From the NCBI GenBank assembly GCA_036262035.1, contig DATAJS010000013.1:1-64000 (forward strand): DNA of 64,000 bases, given 5' to 3'. The notes beneath the pieces are model-generated. The model was not told where the DNA came from and ran no database searches. It saw only the letters and a program-made list of their open reading frames with translations. Position 1 is the stretch's first letter. Each line of letters opens with the position of its first letter. This DNA comes from Burkholderiales bacterium. Lineage in GTDB: Bacteria > Pseudomonadota > Gammaproteobacteria > Burkholderiales > SG8-41. Of this stretch, positions 53,415 through 61,230 are shown in pieces. The translations under genes and the position numbers were made by a program.

Positions 53415-54325
53415 TGTGGCGGGATCAGCGTGGGCGGCGGCAGCGTGTAGTGCCGCGGTTCCCACGTTTCGGTGCGCGCCGCGCTCCACGCGGCCTGCTG
53501 CGCCTGCGCACCGCCGCGCGAGGTGCGCGCGGTGCCGTCGATGCCGTTGTTGACGATGCGGCCCGAATATTCCTGCCGCGTCGAGCCGTCGAGCTTGGCG
53601 ACGAAGGTCAGCGTGTCGCCGGTGAGCTTGGCATCCTCGATCGCGACGCTCTTGCCGTCGGCGGTGAGCGTGCCTTCGACCTTCTGGAAGTTCTGGTTGA
53701 GCGAGAGCTCGAAGTCGCGCTGCGCGCCGCCCTCGTTCAGGCGCCAGCGCCACTTGCCCGCCGCCTTCGCCGGCACGACCCAGTAGAACACCTTGCTGGT
53801 CTTGTCGCGACCGACCGGCTTGTTCGGCGCGTCCATGGTGAAGGTGAGATCGGGCGGCCACTCGCCCATGTCGTAGTCGTGCGAGACGACGCGCGTGCCG
53901 GGCTTGAGCATGTTGAAGAGCCGCGGCCGCATCATGAGGTTCACTTCGGGCAGCAGGTAGATCGTCACCACGCTCGCCGGCGAGAGGTCGGTCTCGTAGA
54001 TGTCGCGCTCGTAGAATTTCGCCTTGTCGGCGACGCCGGCTTTCGCCGCGTTGTGGTTCGCAAGCGTCACCAGACGACGGTCGAGATCGACGCCGAAGCC
54101 GCGCGCGCCGTACTTCTTCGCGGCGGTGATGACCATGCGGCCGTCGCCCGAGCCCAGGTCGATCACGTAATCCTTGGCCGTCACTTTCGCGACTTCGAGC
54201 ATGCGGTCGACGACGTTCTGCGGCGTCTGCACGTAGGGCGTATCGCCGTAATCCTGGGCGCCGGCGGCAGTTACGAAAAAAGCTGCCAGAAGCAATGCGG
54301 CGAGCGCCGCGAACACTGATCTCAT
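53411..54325 (-). CDS. Exported SAM-methyltransferase-fold protein, paralogue E
   Basis: The 304-residue protein begins with a Sec-type signal (MRSVFAALAALLLAAFFVTA, AGAQ), then PYVQTPQNVVDRML, SAM loop DLGSGDG (56-62), VDLDR and RDIYETDLSPASVVTIYLLP. The C-terminal domain (VFYWVVPAKAAGKWRWRL; EYSGRIVNNGIDGTART) ends in a Pro-rich tail LPPPTLIPPQ. ATG 54325 overlaps the stop of F (ATGA). All catalytic-loop residues are kept. Confidence 0.88.
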   Translation of the reverse strand: MRSVFAALAALLLAAFFVTAAGAQDYGDTPYVQTPQNVVDRMLEVAKVTAKDYVIDLGSGDGRMVITAAKKYGARGFGVDLDRRLVTLANHNAAKAGVADKAKFYERDIYETDLSPASVVTIYLLPEVNLMMRPRLFNMLKPGTRVVSHDYDMGEWPPDLTFTMDAPNKPVGRDKTSKVFYWVVPAKAAGKWRWRLNEGGAQRDFELSLNQNFQKVEGTLTADGKSVAIEDAKLTGDTLTFVAKLDGSTRQEYSGRIVNNGIDGTARTSRGGAQAQQAAWSAARTETWEPRHYTLPPPTLIPPQ

Positions 54326-55200
54326 CGGTTGGCGCTCCAGTCGGTCCTGGCCGACAGTTTGGGTGCGGAAAGATCGGCAGTACCGTCGATAGCGGCGCCG
54401 TCGACCTTGCCGGTGAAGTGATGTCGGGTCGGACTGCCCTGCACGTCGGCCGCGAAGTCGAAGGAAAGCTCGTCGCCGACGAGCTTCACGTTCGTGAGCT
54501 TCGCGGTGCGCCCGCCCACCTTCGCGGTGCCGGATACTTTCTGGAATTCCTGCTGCAGCGTGAACTCGTACGGCACCGGCTTGCCGCGCACCTGCAGCTC
54601 CGACTTCCACGTCCCGTTCACCTTGGCGGGCACGATCCACAGAAAGATGTCGGAGACGCCGCCCGAGCCGCCGTACTTGTCCTTCGACTCGACCTGCTCG
54701 TGATGCTCCGGCTGCCAGTCGCCCATCGAGAAGTCGTGCGAGACGATGCGCGTGCCCGGCTTCAGATCGAGGAGCTTCGGCCGCAGCTGAAGGTTGACCT
54801 GAGGCAGCAGGTACATCGTGATCACGGTCGCATTGCCGAGATCGGCTTCGAAGAGATCCTGGCGATTGAAGTACACCTTGTCGGTGACGCCTTCCTTGCG
54901 CGCGTTCTCGTTGGCCTCGGCGATGCGCGTCGGGTTCAGGTCGACGCCGAAGCCGCGCGTGCCGTATTTCTTCGCGGCGGTGACGACGATGCGGCCGTCG
55001 CCCGAGCCGAGGTCGATGAGGTAGTCGCGCGAGCCGACCTTGCCCACTTCGAGCATGCGGTCGACGACCACCTGCGGCGTGGGCACGTACGGAACGCTCG
55101 CGTTCGCCGCGTGCGCGGACGGTATTGCTGCGCAGGCGAGCGCGAGGATCGAAGCGGCGGCGCGCGAAAACCGCCGCAGCCGACCGGAGATCGTTTGCAT
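54322..55200 (-). CDS. Exported SAM-methyltransferase-fold protein, paralogue F, first of the run
   Basis: The 292-residue protein has a long signal (MQTISGRLRRFSRAAASILA, cleavage near SAHA), entry motif VPYVPTPQVVVDRML (36-50), SAM loop DLGSGDG (63-69), VDLN at strand 2 with Asp87, RQDLFEADLGNATVITMYLL and SHDF (154-157). The C-terminal domain has IFLWIVPAKVNGTWKSEL and HFTGKVDGAAIDGTADL. It starts the six-gene overlapping run F-E-D-C-B-A plus permease. Only 23 bp separate its ATG from the divergent spermidine-synthase-like gene. Confidence 0.89.
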   Translation of the reverse strand: MQTISGRLRRFSRAAASILALACAAIPSAHAANASVPYVPTPQVVVDRMLEVGKVGSRDYLIDLGSGDGRIVVTAAKKYGTRGFGVDLNPTRIAEANENARKEGVTDKVYFNRQDLFEADLGNATVITMYLLPQVNLQLRPKLLDLKPGTRIVSHDFSMGDWQPEHHEQVESKDKYGGSGGVSDIFLWIVPAKVNGTWKSELQVRGKPVPYEFTLQQEFQKVSGTAKVGGRTAKLTNVKLVGDELSFDFAADVQGSPTRHHFTGKVDGAAIDGTADLSAPKLSARTDWSANR

Positions 55201-55223
55201 GTGGGAAGGCGGGGTGGCTATGA

Positions 55224-56858
55224 TTGCAGCCCCTCATTATAGCCGCGGGAACCCTCTTGCTGCTCTACGCGATCCTCTTCGTTTCCGGGGCGTCCATACT
55301 CGCGCTCGAGCTCCTCGCCTCGCGCATCATGACGCCCTATTTCGGCGTCAGCCTCTACATCTGGACCGGGATACTCTCGATCACGCTGCTCGCGCTGGCG
55401 CTGGGCTACTGGGCGGGCGGCAGGCTCGCGGCCAGGCCGGCGGGCGCCAAGTCGCACGCCGCACGGCTGCTGCGGCTCTATGCGTGGATGCCGGCGATCG
55501 CGGCGGCGGGCATCGTCGGGGCGTGTCTCGTCTATCCGCACACCTTCGGCGCGCTCGCCAACTGGAGCCTCGTCGCCGGCGCTTTCGCCGCGGCGCTGAT
55601 CTTCCTGCTCGTGCCGCTCGTCGCGACCTCGGCGATGAACCCGCTCCTCGTCGCGCTGCTCCTCGAAAAGCACGCGGGCGGCGACGCGGGCGCGGGCAAA
55701 GTGTTCTTCGTGAGCACCCTGGGCTCGGTCGCCGGCGTGTTCGCGACCGCTTTCGTGCTGATCCCGTACGTGAGCAACTACACGGCGACGCTGATCGTGG
55801 CCGGCGTGCTCGCGGCGCTGACGGTGGTGGTGGTCGTCGCGGCGCCCCCCGGCGCCGCCAAAGTCGCCGGCGCCGGCGCGGCAGGTATCGCCGCCCTGCT
55901 CTTGTGCGCGGGCATGCTTTGGCAGGCCGACAGCTATACCGGCCGGCAAGGACCGTTCAGCTACGGCGGCGTCTCGTGGCGGCTGGAAGCGAGCGAGAGT
56001 TCGCTGTTCGGCACGGTGAAAGTGCTGAAGAGCGAGGAGATCGAGGCGGGACGGTTCGTCCGCATGTACTTCCACGACGGGCTCACGCAGAACACCGTCG
56101 ATTCGAACAACCGCTCGGTGTCGTTCTATACCTATGCGCTCGAAGGCCTCGCGCGCATGTACGGCGCCGATGCGAAGCGCACGCTGGTCCTCGGACTGGG
56201 CGCGGGCATGGTGCCGATGCGCCTCGCCGAGCGCGGGCTGAAGGTGGACGTGGTCGACATCGATCCGGTCGCACGGCGGATCGCAGCCGCGTACTTCGGC
56301 TTCGACACCGCGAGGGTCGCGACGCACGTCGCGGACGCGAGGACGTTCGTGGGACAGTGCCGCGGCGCGTACGACGTCGCGGTCGTCGACCTCTTCCACG
56401 GCGACGGCACGCCCGAATACCTGGTCACGCGCGAGTTCTTCCGCGATCTCGCGCGCTGCCTCACCGACGGCGGCGTCGCGGTGTTCAACACCTTCGCCGA
56501 TCTCGAACGGCCGCGCGCGTACGCGCACCTGCTGGCGACGCTGCGCAGCGAGCTGCCGCATCTCGCGCTCTACCGCCCCGATGCCGGAGGCTCGGTCCAC
56601 GTGAACAGCTTCATCGTCGCCTCCGCGAAGCCGCTGCGGGAGCCGAGGCGCGTCACGTTCGACGACGTGCCGGCGCGGCACCAGACCGCGCTGTGGAACA
56701 TGCTGGGCGGACCGATCCCGCTGGGTTCCGAGCTCCTCGAAGGCGGCCGCGTGATCACCGACGCGGTGAGCGCCGCAGCGCACGACTTCGCGGACATGCA
56801 GCTCGCCTATCGCCGCACCGTGGTCGAAGGCATGCCCAGTGGCATGCTCATGAACTGA
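55224..56858 (+). CDS. Membrane-bound spermidine-synthase-like protein
   Basis: The 544-residue protein has about seven N-terminal membrane segments (LLLLYAILFVSGASILALEL, LLASRIMTPYFGVSLYIWTG and following) and a cytosolic or periplasmic C-terminal spermidine synthase-like Rossmann domain (MYFHDGLTQNTVD, TLVLGLGAGMVPMRLAERGL, VVDIDPVARRIAAAYFG, YDVAVVDLFHGDGTPEYLVT). Classical enzymes move an aminopropyl group from decarboxylated SAM to putrescine, using an Asp that reads D(V/L)...D here as VVDLFHGD. Such fusions are common and mostly uncharacterised. The likely start is TTG 55224; later in-frame TTG codons near 55257 are alternatives. It is divergent from and almost touching paralogue F. 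Confidence 0.85.
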   Translation: MQPLIIAAGTLLLLYAILFVSGASILALELLASRIMTPYFGVSLYIWTGILSITLLALALGYWAGGRLAARPAGAKSHAARLLRLYAWMPAIAAAGIVGACLVYPHTFGALANWSLVAGAFAAALIFLLVPLVATSAMNPLLVALLLEKHAGGDAGAGKVFFVSTLGSVAGVFATAFVLIPYVSNYTATLIVAGVLAALTVVVVVAAPPGAAKVAGAGAAGIAALLLCAGMLWQADSYTGRQGPFSYGGVSWRLEASESSLFGTVKVLKSEEIEAGRFVRMYFHDGLTQNTVDSNNRSVSFYTYALEGLARMYGADAKRTLVLGLGAGMVPMRLAERGLKVDVVDIDPVARRIAAAYFGFDTARVATHVADARTFVGQCRGAYDVAVVDLFHGDGTPEYLVTREFFRDLARCLTDGGVAVFNTFADLERPRAYAHLLATLRSELPHLALYRPDAGGSVHVNSFIVASAKPLREPRRVTFDDVPARHQTALWNMLGGPIPLGSELLEGGRVITDAVSAAAHDFADMQLAYRRTVVEGMPSGMLMN

Positions 56859-56864
56859 AAAAGA

Positions 56865-57004
56865 TTTACCGCAGAGGACGCAGAGGACGCAGAGGGATTC
56901 GTCGGGTATTTATCGTCCGCCCCTCATGCTCAAGAAACGATAGTGCAAGGCGTTCGCGACCGCCTAGCCTTTCCTCTGCGTCCTCTGCGTCCTCTGCGGT
57001 TAAA
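56865..57004. repeat. Inverted-arm repeat TTTACCGCAGAGGACGCAGA ... CTCTGCGGTTAAA
   Basis: The left arm (56865-56895) holds GCAGAGGAC iterated every 9 bp; the right arm (56973-57004) is its reverse complement. The 77-bp middle has no gene. The element fills the gap between the convergent spermidine-synthase-like gene and paralogue H. A related element with different filling is at 43024-43200. Confidence 0.85.
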
Positions 57005-57011
57005 TTGCTTT

Positions 57012-57857
57012 TTATAGTCGCCGGGCAGTCCACTTGGCGGTGCGTCCGCCGCCGAGGTCTACCGTGCCCTGCATCGATTCGCCGGTCGCGGTGCCTTTGA
57101 AGCTGCGACGCTGTGCGCCGTCGAAGAGCGTGAAGCGGATCTCGTCGCCGCGCAGGGTCGAGGTGGTGAGTCTCACCGGCTTGCCGGCCGCTTCCACGCT
57201 GCCCGAGACGTTCTGGTAGCGCTGGCGCAGGCTCACGTCGTAGCGCTCGCCGCCGTCGACCTGCACCTGCCACTTGCCCTGCACTTTCGCCGGCACGATC
57301 CACAACAGGATGTTCGCCCTCGGCACGCCGTTGATCTTCTCCTTCTCCGGCACGTCGAGCGTGAGCTGGTCGTCGGGATGCCAGTCGTCGAAGGTGTAGT
57401 CGTGCGACACGATGCGCGTACCCGGCTTGGCCTCGAGATAGATCTTGCCGCGGATGTTGATCATCATCGACGGCAGCAGGTAGAGCGTGATCACGCTCGC
57501 GCGCGACAGGTCGGCCTTGAAGACGTCCTCGACGCGGAACGACGCGCGGTCGGCGATGCCGAGCTTCTTCGCCGCTTCGTTGCTGTGCTTCACGAGCTCC
57601 CGGTCGATGTCGACCCCGTGCCCCGAAGCCTTGAGCTGCGAAGCCGCCGTGAGGACGATGACGCCGTCGCCCGAGCCGAGATCGATCACGTAGTCCTGCG
57701 GCCCGACGTTCGCCATGCGCAGCATCGCATCGACCACCACCTGCGGGGTCGGCACGTAAGGCCCACCGCTGCGATCGGGCTCTTTCTCCTGCGCGGGGGC
57801 GGTCGCGACGGCGAGCAGCGCCGCGAATGCGACGAAGGCCCTGCGGCCAGCGCTCAT
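57012..57857 (-). CDS. Exported SAM-methyltransferase-fold protein, paralogue H
   Basis: The 281-residue protein has a signal with GRRAFVAF, a twin-arginine-like pair, then a short hydrophobic core (MSAGRRAFVAFAALLAVATA, PAQ). The mature part reads GPYVPTPQVVVDAML, SAM loop DLGSGDG (59-65) followed by Val where the other copies have Arg or similar, VDIDR, and DVFKADLSRASVITLYLLPS. The C-terminal domain has ILLWIVPAKVQGKWQVQV and FKGTATGESMQGTVDLGG. ATG 57857 overlaps the stop of the lipoprotein methyltransferase upstream (ATGA), so the two form an operon. Confidence 0.88.
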   Translation of the reverse strand: MSAGRRAFVAFAALLAVATAPAQEKEPDRSGGPYVPTPQVVVDAMLRMANVGPQDYVIDLGSGDGVIVLTAASQLKASGHGVDIDRELVKHSNEAAKKLGIADRASFRVEDVFKADLSRASVITLYLLPSMMINIRGKIYLEAKPGTRIVSHDYTFDDWHPDDQLTLDVPEKEKINGVPRANILLWIVPAKVQGKWQVQVDGGERYDVSLRQRYQNVSGSVEAAGKPVRLTTSTLRGDEIRFTLFDGAQRRSFKGTATGESMQGTVDLGGGRTAKWTARRL

Positions 57858-58621
57858 CGCGGCTTGACGAACTTGAGGACGAACTCGTCGTTCGGCACGG
57901 TGTTCTTGAACACCGAGAGCTCGCGCGGATCGGCGGGGTTGCGCAGGAAGTCGGCCGAGCCGACGTAGCGGAAGCCCGCGGCTTCGATTTCCTTGCGCAC
58001 CAGCGCTTCCTCGATCCGGTGCAGCGACTTGGTCTCGTTCGCGCCTGCGCCGGCTTTCGCCGAATGGTCGGCGACGATGTACACGCCGCCGGGCTTCAGC
58101 GCATTGAAGATCGCGCGGTTCATCTTCGCGCGGTCGACGCCGAGGTGCGCAGTGTCGTGGTAGATGAAGTTGAAGGTGACGAGGTCGAGGTTCCTGAGGT
58201 CCGGCGGCACCGGATCCTCGAACTCGCGCGCGAGCGGGACGACGTTGCCCATCGTGCCGCGCTTCATGCGCTCGGCGAGGCGGCCCTTGACGAAGTTCTC
58301 GAGGAAGAACGGGCTGTTGTGCGCGTAGACGAGGCCGCCCTCGCCCACCGCGCGCGCGAGAAGCTCGGTGTTGTAGCCGCCGGTCGCGCCCATGTCGAGC
58401 ACGCGCATGCCGGGACGCACGTCGTAGAACGCGAGCAGCTTCTCGGGCTGCCGGCGCTTGTCGTTCGTGCGATCCGCTTCCATGCGGTTCGGCGCGGCGA
58501 CGATCGCGGCGTAATCGGGCGGCGGGGCTTTCGCTTCGGGTGCGGGGTCGTGCGTGGCGCACGCAGACAGGGCGAGCGCAGCCGCGAACGCCGCGGCGCG
58601 CCGTACGGCGGACGGAATCAT
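57854..58621 (-). CDS. Predicted lipoprotein methyltransferase, COG4798-like
   Basis: The 255-residue protein begins MIPSAVRRAAAFAAALALSA then Cys21 in a lipobox (LSAC), so it should be lipid-anchored in the envelope. Its SAM-binding region (RPGMRVLDMGATGGYNTELL, residues 69-88) and FYDVRPG, PPDLRNLDLVTFNFIYHDTA and NALKPGGVYIVADHSAKAGA fit the COG4798 predicted methyltransferases, a group distinct from the DLGSGDG paralogues. It overlaps paralogue H by 4 bases. Substrate unknown. Its pairing with H suggests that the envelope location of these proteins is not accidental. Confidence 0.85.
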   Translation of the reverse strand: MIPSAVRRAAAFAAALALSACATHDPAPEAKAPPPDYAAIVAAPNRMEADRTNDKRRQPEKLLAFYDVRPGMRVLDMGATGGYNTELLARAVGEGGLVYAHNSPFFLENFVKGRLAERMKRGTMGNVVPLAREFEDPVPPDLRNLDLVTFNFIYHDTAHLGVDRAKMNRAIFNALKPGGVYIVADHSAKAGAGANETKSLHRIEEALVRKEIEAAGFRYVGSADFLRNPADPRELSVFKNTVPNDEFVLKFVKPR

Positions 58622-58669
58622 GACCTTCCCCTTGGGTGTTTGTTGTGGGCGTATGGTAGCGGCGAAGAA

Positions 58670-58807
58670 GTGACGGGTGAAGCGGTGACGGGTGAAGCGG
58701 TGACGAAAAACTCTCCCTCCCCCCGCGCACGCGGGGGGAGGGTCGGGGTGGGGGGCGTCACCGTTCCATCGGTCACTGTCCTATCCGTCACCGATTCATC
58801 CGTCACC
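58670..58807. repeat. Iterated GTGAC/GTCAC array, period 15, with inverted arms and GC palindrome core
   Basis: The left arm has GTGACGGGTGAAGCG twice plus GTGACG (58670-58705). A core near 58716-58742 is a palindrome (CCTCCCCCCGCG...CGCGGGGGGAGG). The right arm has GTCACCGTTCCATCG, GTCACTGTCCTATCC, GTCACCGATTCATCC and GTCACC (58757-58807), all at 15-bp spacing and in reverse sense to the left arm. Confidence 0.88.
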
Positions 58808-58809
58808 AT

Positions 58810-58839
58810 AAAAAAAGCCGCCCGACGGCGGCTTTTTTT
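58810..58839. terminator. Bidirectional intrinsic terminator
   Basis: A run of A, then AGCCGCC, four bases, GGCGGCT and a run of T forms a textbook intrinsic terminator that works on both strands. On the minus strand it ends the transcript of the proline-rich protein gene (58858-59364). Confidence 0.92.
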
Positions 58840-58857
58840 ATCGGCGAAAGCCGACGC

Positions 58858-59364
58858 TCACCGCGTCGCCCCCACCGGCGCGCCTTCCATGCCCGTGCTG
58901 TTCGTCGGCTCATGTATCACCGGTTGCGGCGCCGACTCGTTCGCCGCGCTCGGCGTCACCGGGTTCGGGAGATTCGGATTGTCGCCGCGCGCCATCGGAC
59001 GCGGCCCTTGAGCCGGATACGGCTGCGGATAGGGGGCCGCGGCCGGGCCGTACACCGGGCCGTATGCCTGCGGCGGCGGCACGGGGGCGGGCGCCGGATA
59101 CACCGGCGCGCCGCGTACGAGCGGACGCACGCCTTCGGGCTGCTGCACGAAGGGCTTCGCCTCGTTCGGGTTCTGCGGGTTGTCCGCGCGCGGGATCGCG
59201 TTCACGCCGCTGGGGATGTGCTGGTTGAAGACCGGCGTCTCGATCGATCGCGGCGTCTGTATGCCGCCTTCCTGCTCGATGCCGCCGACCTGCGCGACCG
59301 CGGAGCCCGCGGCCATGACGGCGGCGGCAACCGCTGCACGGAGCAATGTCTTGCGTGCGTTCAT
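58858..59364 (-). CDS. Exported proline-rich protein of unknown function
   Basis: The 168-residue protein has a signal peptide (MNARKTLLRAAVAAAVMAAG, SAVAQ) and a mature part rich in Pro, Ala, Gln and Asn (APVYPAPAPVPPPQAYGPVY, AAPYPQPYPAQGPRPMARGD), probably unstructured. AGGAGG is well placed before ATG 59364, which is favoured over an ATG 8 codons upstream. It lies 82 bp downstream of paralogue J on the same strand and is followed by a strong terminator. It could be an envelope linker, or a substrate for the neighbouring enzymes since it has several Asn and few Lys; this is speculation. Confidence 0.75.
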   Translation of the reverse strand: MNARKTLLRAAVAAAVMAAGSAVAQVGGIEQEGGIQTPRSIETPVFNQHIPSGVNAIPRADNPQNPNEAKPFVQQPEGVRPLVRGAPVYPAPAPVPPPQAYGPVYGPAAAPYPQPYPAQGPRPMARGDNPNLPNPVTPSAANESAPQPVIHEPTNSTGMEGAPVGATR

Positions 59365-59446
59365 GACTGCCTCCTGGAAAGTGTGCAAATCACTATTCCA
59401 TGGGCAATCGACGTACCTCTGGGCGCGTCGCCCGGGGGCGACAGCG

Positions 59447-60283
59447 CTATCGGGACTTCACCGCGGTCCACGCCACGCTGCGGCCGCCCTGCACCGCTTC
59501 GCCGCGCATGTGCTCGCCGTCGACCACGCCGCTGAAATCGTACGTCCCGTCGGGCAGCGCGAGCTTGAACGCGACGCGCTCGGCATCGAGCTTTCCGTGC
59601 GTCAGCGCGACGCGCTTGCCGCCCGCGTCCGCGGCGCCCTTCAGCACCTGATACTGCTGCTGCAGCGTCAACGCGATGGGCTCGGAGGACAGGCCGGGCG
59701 CATTGACTTGCCATGCACCCTGCACTTGTGCCGGAACGACCCAGTAGAAGAGGTTGGACTTCCACTGCCCCGGAGTGCCGTACTTTTCCGGGATGTCGAC
59801 GCTGGTCTGGCGGTCGGGCTTCCAGTCGCCGAACGGGAAGTCGTGCGACACGATGCGCGTGCCGGGCCTGAGCTCGCGCATGAACTTCGCCTGGAGAGTC
59901 TGCATCATTCCCGGCAGCAGGTAGAGCGTCACGATCGTCGCCTGCTCGATCTTCGCCTTGAGCACGTCCTGCGTGACGAAGCTCGCGCGCTCGGCGATGC
60001 CCCGCTTCTTCGCTTCGGCATTGCTCTGCTGGACGAGGTCGGGATCGATGTCGAATCCCATGCCGCGCGCGTGGTACTTTTGCGCCGCGGTGAGGACGAT
60101 GCGCCCGTCCCCGGAGCCGAGATCGATCACGAAATCCTTCGGCCCGACCTTGCCGAACTCGAGCATGGCGTCGACCACCGCCTGCGGCGTCGGCACGTAG
60201 GGACCCCCGGTACGCTCGACGTCGGCGGCGAAAGCCGTGGAGCACGCGAAGAGAAGCACGGCGATGACGGCGTTCCGGTACAT
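59447..60283 (-). CDS. Exported SAM-methyltransferase-fold protein, paralogue J
   Basis: The 278-residue protein starts MYRNAVIAVLLFACSTAFA with a short Sec signal, then GPYVPTPQAVVDAML, SAM loop DLGSGDG (54-60), FDIDP and QDVLKAKIEQATIVTLYLLP. The C-terminal domain has LFYWVVPAQVQGAWQVNA and DFSGVVDGEHMRGEAV, ending SVAWTAVKSR. AAGGGG precedes ATG 60283 (a GTG two codons earlier is possible). It is the isolated eighth copy, divergent from an amidohydrolase gene, and 82 bp before the proline-rich protein gene. Confidence 0.88.
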   Translation of the reverse strand: MYRNAVIAVLLFACSTAFAADVERTGGPYVPTPQAVVDAMLEFGKVGPKDFVIDLGSGDGRIVLTAAQKYHARGMGFDIDPDLVQQSNAEAKKRGIAERASFVTQDVLKAKIEQATIVTLYLLPGMMQTLQAKFMRELRPGTRIVSHDFPFGDWKPDRQTSVDIPEKYGTPGQWKSNLFYWVVPAQVQGAWQVNAPGLSSEPIALTLQQQYQVLKGAADAGGKRVALTHGKLDAERVAFKLALPDGTYDFSGVVDGEHMRGEAVQGGRSVAWTAVKSR

Positions 60284-60330
60284 GCGCACCCCTTATACTT
60301 TCGCACGATGTTAACTCACCAGCCCCTGCG

Positions 60331-61230
60331 ATGAACCCTCACGCCCCCTCTCCCGACGCGCCGCTCTGCGCCGCGCCCGATCCGAATCCCCGCAAGCCGC
60401 GCTTCACGATGCCGACGAACGCCTGCGACACGCACGCGCACATCTGCGGGCCGATCGACCGGTACCCATACTCCGACCGCCGCGTATACACGCCGCCCGA
60501 CTGTCTGTTGCCCGCTTACCGGCACATGCTCGATACGCTCGGCGCGACGCGCATGGTGCTGGTGCAACCGAGCGTCTACGGCATCGACAACACCGTGATG
60601 CTCGACGCGATGCGCGAGATCGGCGCCAACGCGCGCGGTGTCGCGGTCGTCGACAACGACGTCAGCGACGCGGAGCTCGACCGGCTGCATGCGGCAGGCG
60701 TTCGCGGCGTGCGCGTCAATGTGGTCGACGTGCCGGACGGCAAAGGCGAGTTCGATTTCGCCCCGCTCGAAGCGCTCGCGAAGCGCATCGAGCGCCGCGG
60801 CTGGCACGTCGAGTTCCTGATGCATGCCGACGAATTCCCGGACCTCGACCGGCGCTTCGCCGACTTTCCGGTCGACATCGTGCTCGGGCACCTCGGCTAC
60901 ATGAAGACGGACAAGGGACTGAACGCGCCCGGCTTCCAGGCGCTGCTGCGCCACATGAAAGCGGGCAAGGCCTGGGTCAAGCTCACCGGTCCGTACCGCA
61001 TTTCGACCGGCGCGCTGCCGCACGCCGACACCATGCCGTTCGCCCACGCTCTGCTCGAAGCCAATCCCGATCGCGTCATCTGGGGCACCGACTGGCCGCA
61101 CGTGATGGTGAAAGGCGCGATGCCGAACGACGGCGATCTGGCCGATCTGCTGACGTCGTGGGTGCCGGACGAGGCGCTGCGGCGCAAAGTGCTGGTCGAG
61201 AACCCGGCGAGGCTCTACGGCTTCAAGTGA
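60331..61230 (+). CDS. Amidohydrolase-2 family protein, 2-pyrone-4,6-dicarboxylate hydrolase-like
   Basis: The 299-residue protein has the metal-dependent TIM-barrel pattern: CDTHAHICGP (His35, His37), DTLGATRMVLVQPSVYGIDN, VEFLMHADEF, DIVLGHLGYMKTDKGLN, AWVKLTGPYRIS and the late WGTDWPHVM with the catalytic Asp. This is closest in pattern to LigI-type lactonases that hydrolyse 2-pyrone-4,6-dicarboxylate in protocatechuate degradation, and to related dicarboxylic lactonases. The convergent tctCBA genes would import a tricarboxylate, which suits a carboxylate pathway. No lig genes are nearby. Confidence 0.88.
   Translation: MNPHAPSPDAPLCAAPDPNPRKPRFTMPTNACDTHAHICGPIDRYPYSDRRVYTPPDCLLPAYRHMLDTLGATRMVLVQPSVYGIDNTVMLDAMREIGANARGVAVVDNDVSDAELDRLHAAGVRGVRVNVVDVPDGKGEFDFAPLEALAKRIERRGWHVEFLMHADEFPDLDRRFADFPVDIVLGHLGYMKTDKGLNAPGFQALLRHMKAGKAWVKLTGPYRISTGALPHADTMPFAHALLEANPDRVIWGTDWPHVMVKGAMPNDGDLADLLTSWVPDEALRRKVLVENPARLYGFK

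Noticed and set aside
56865-57004. Insertion sequence with terminal inverted repeats
   Set aside because: The arms are inverted, but the 77-bp middle has no transposase and no clear target duplication was seen; treated as a noncoding repeat.
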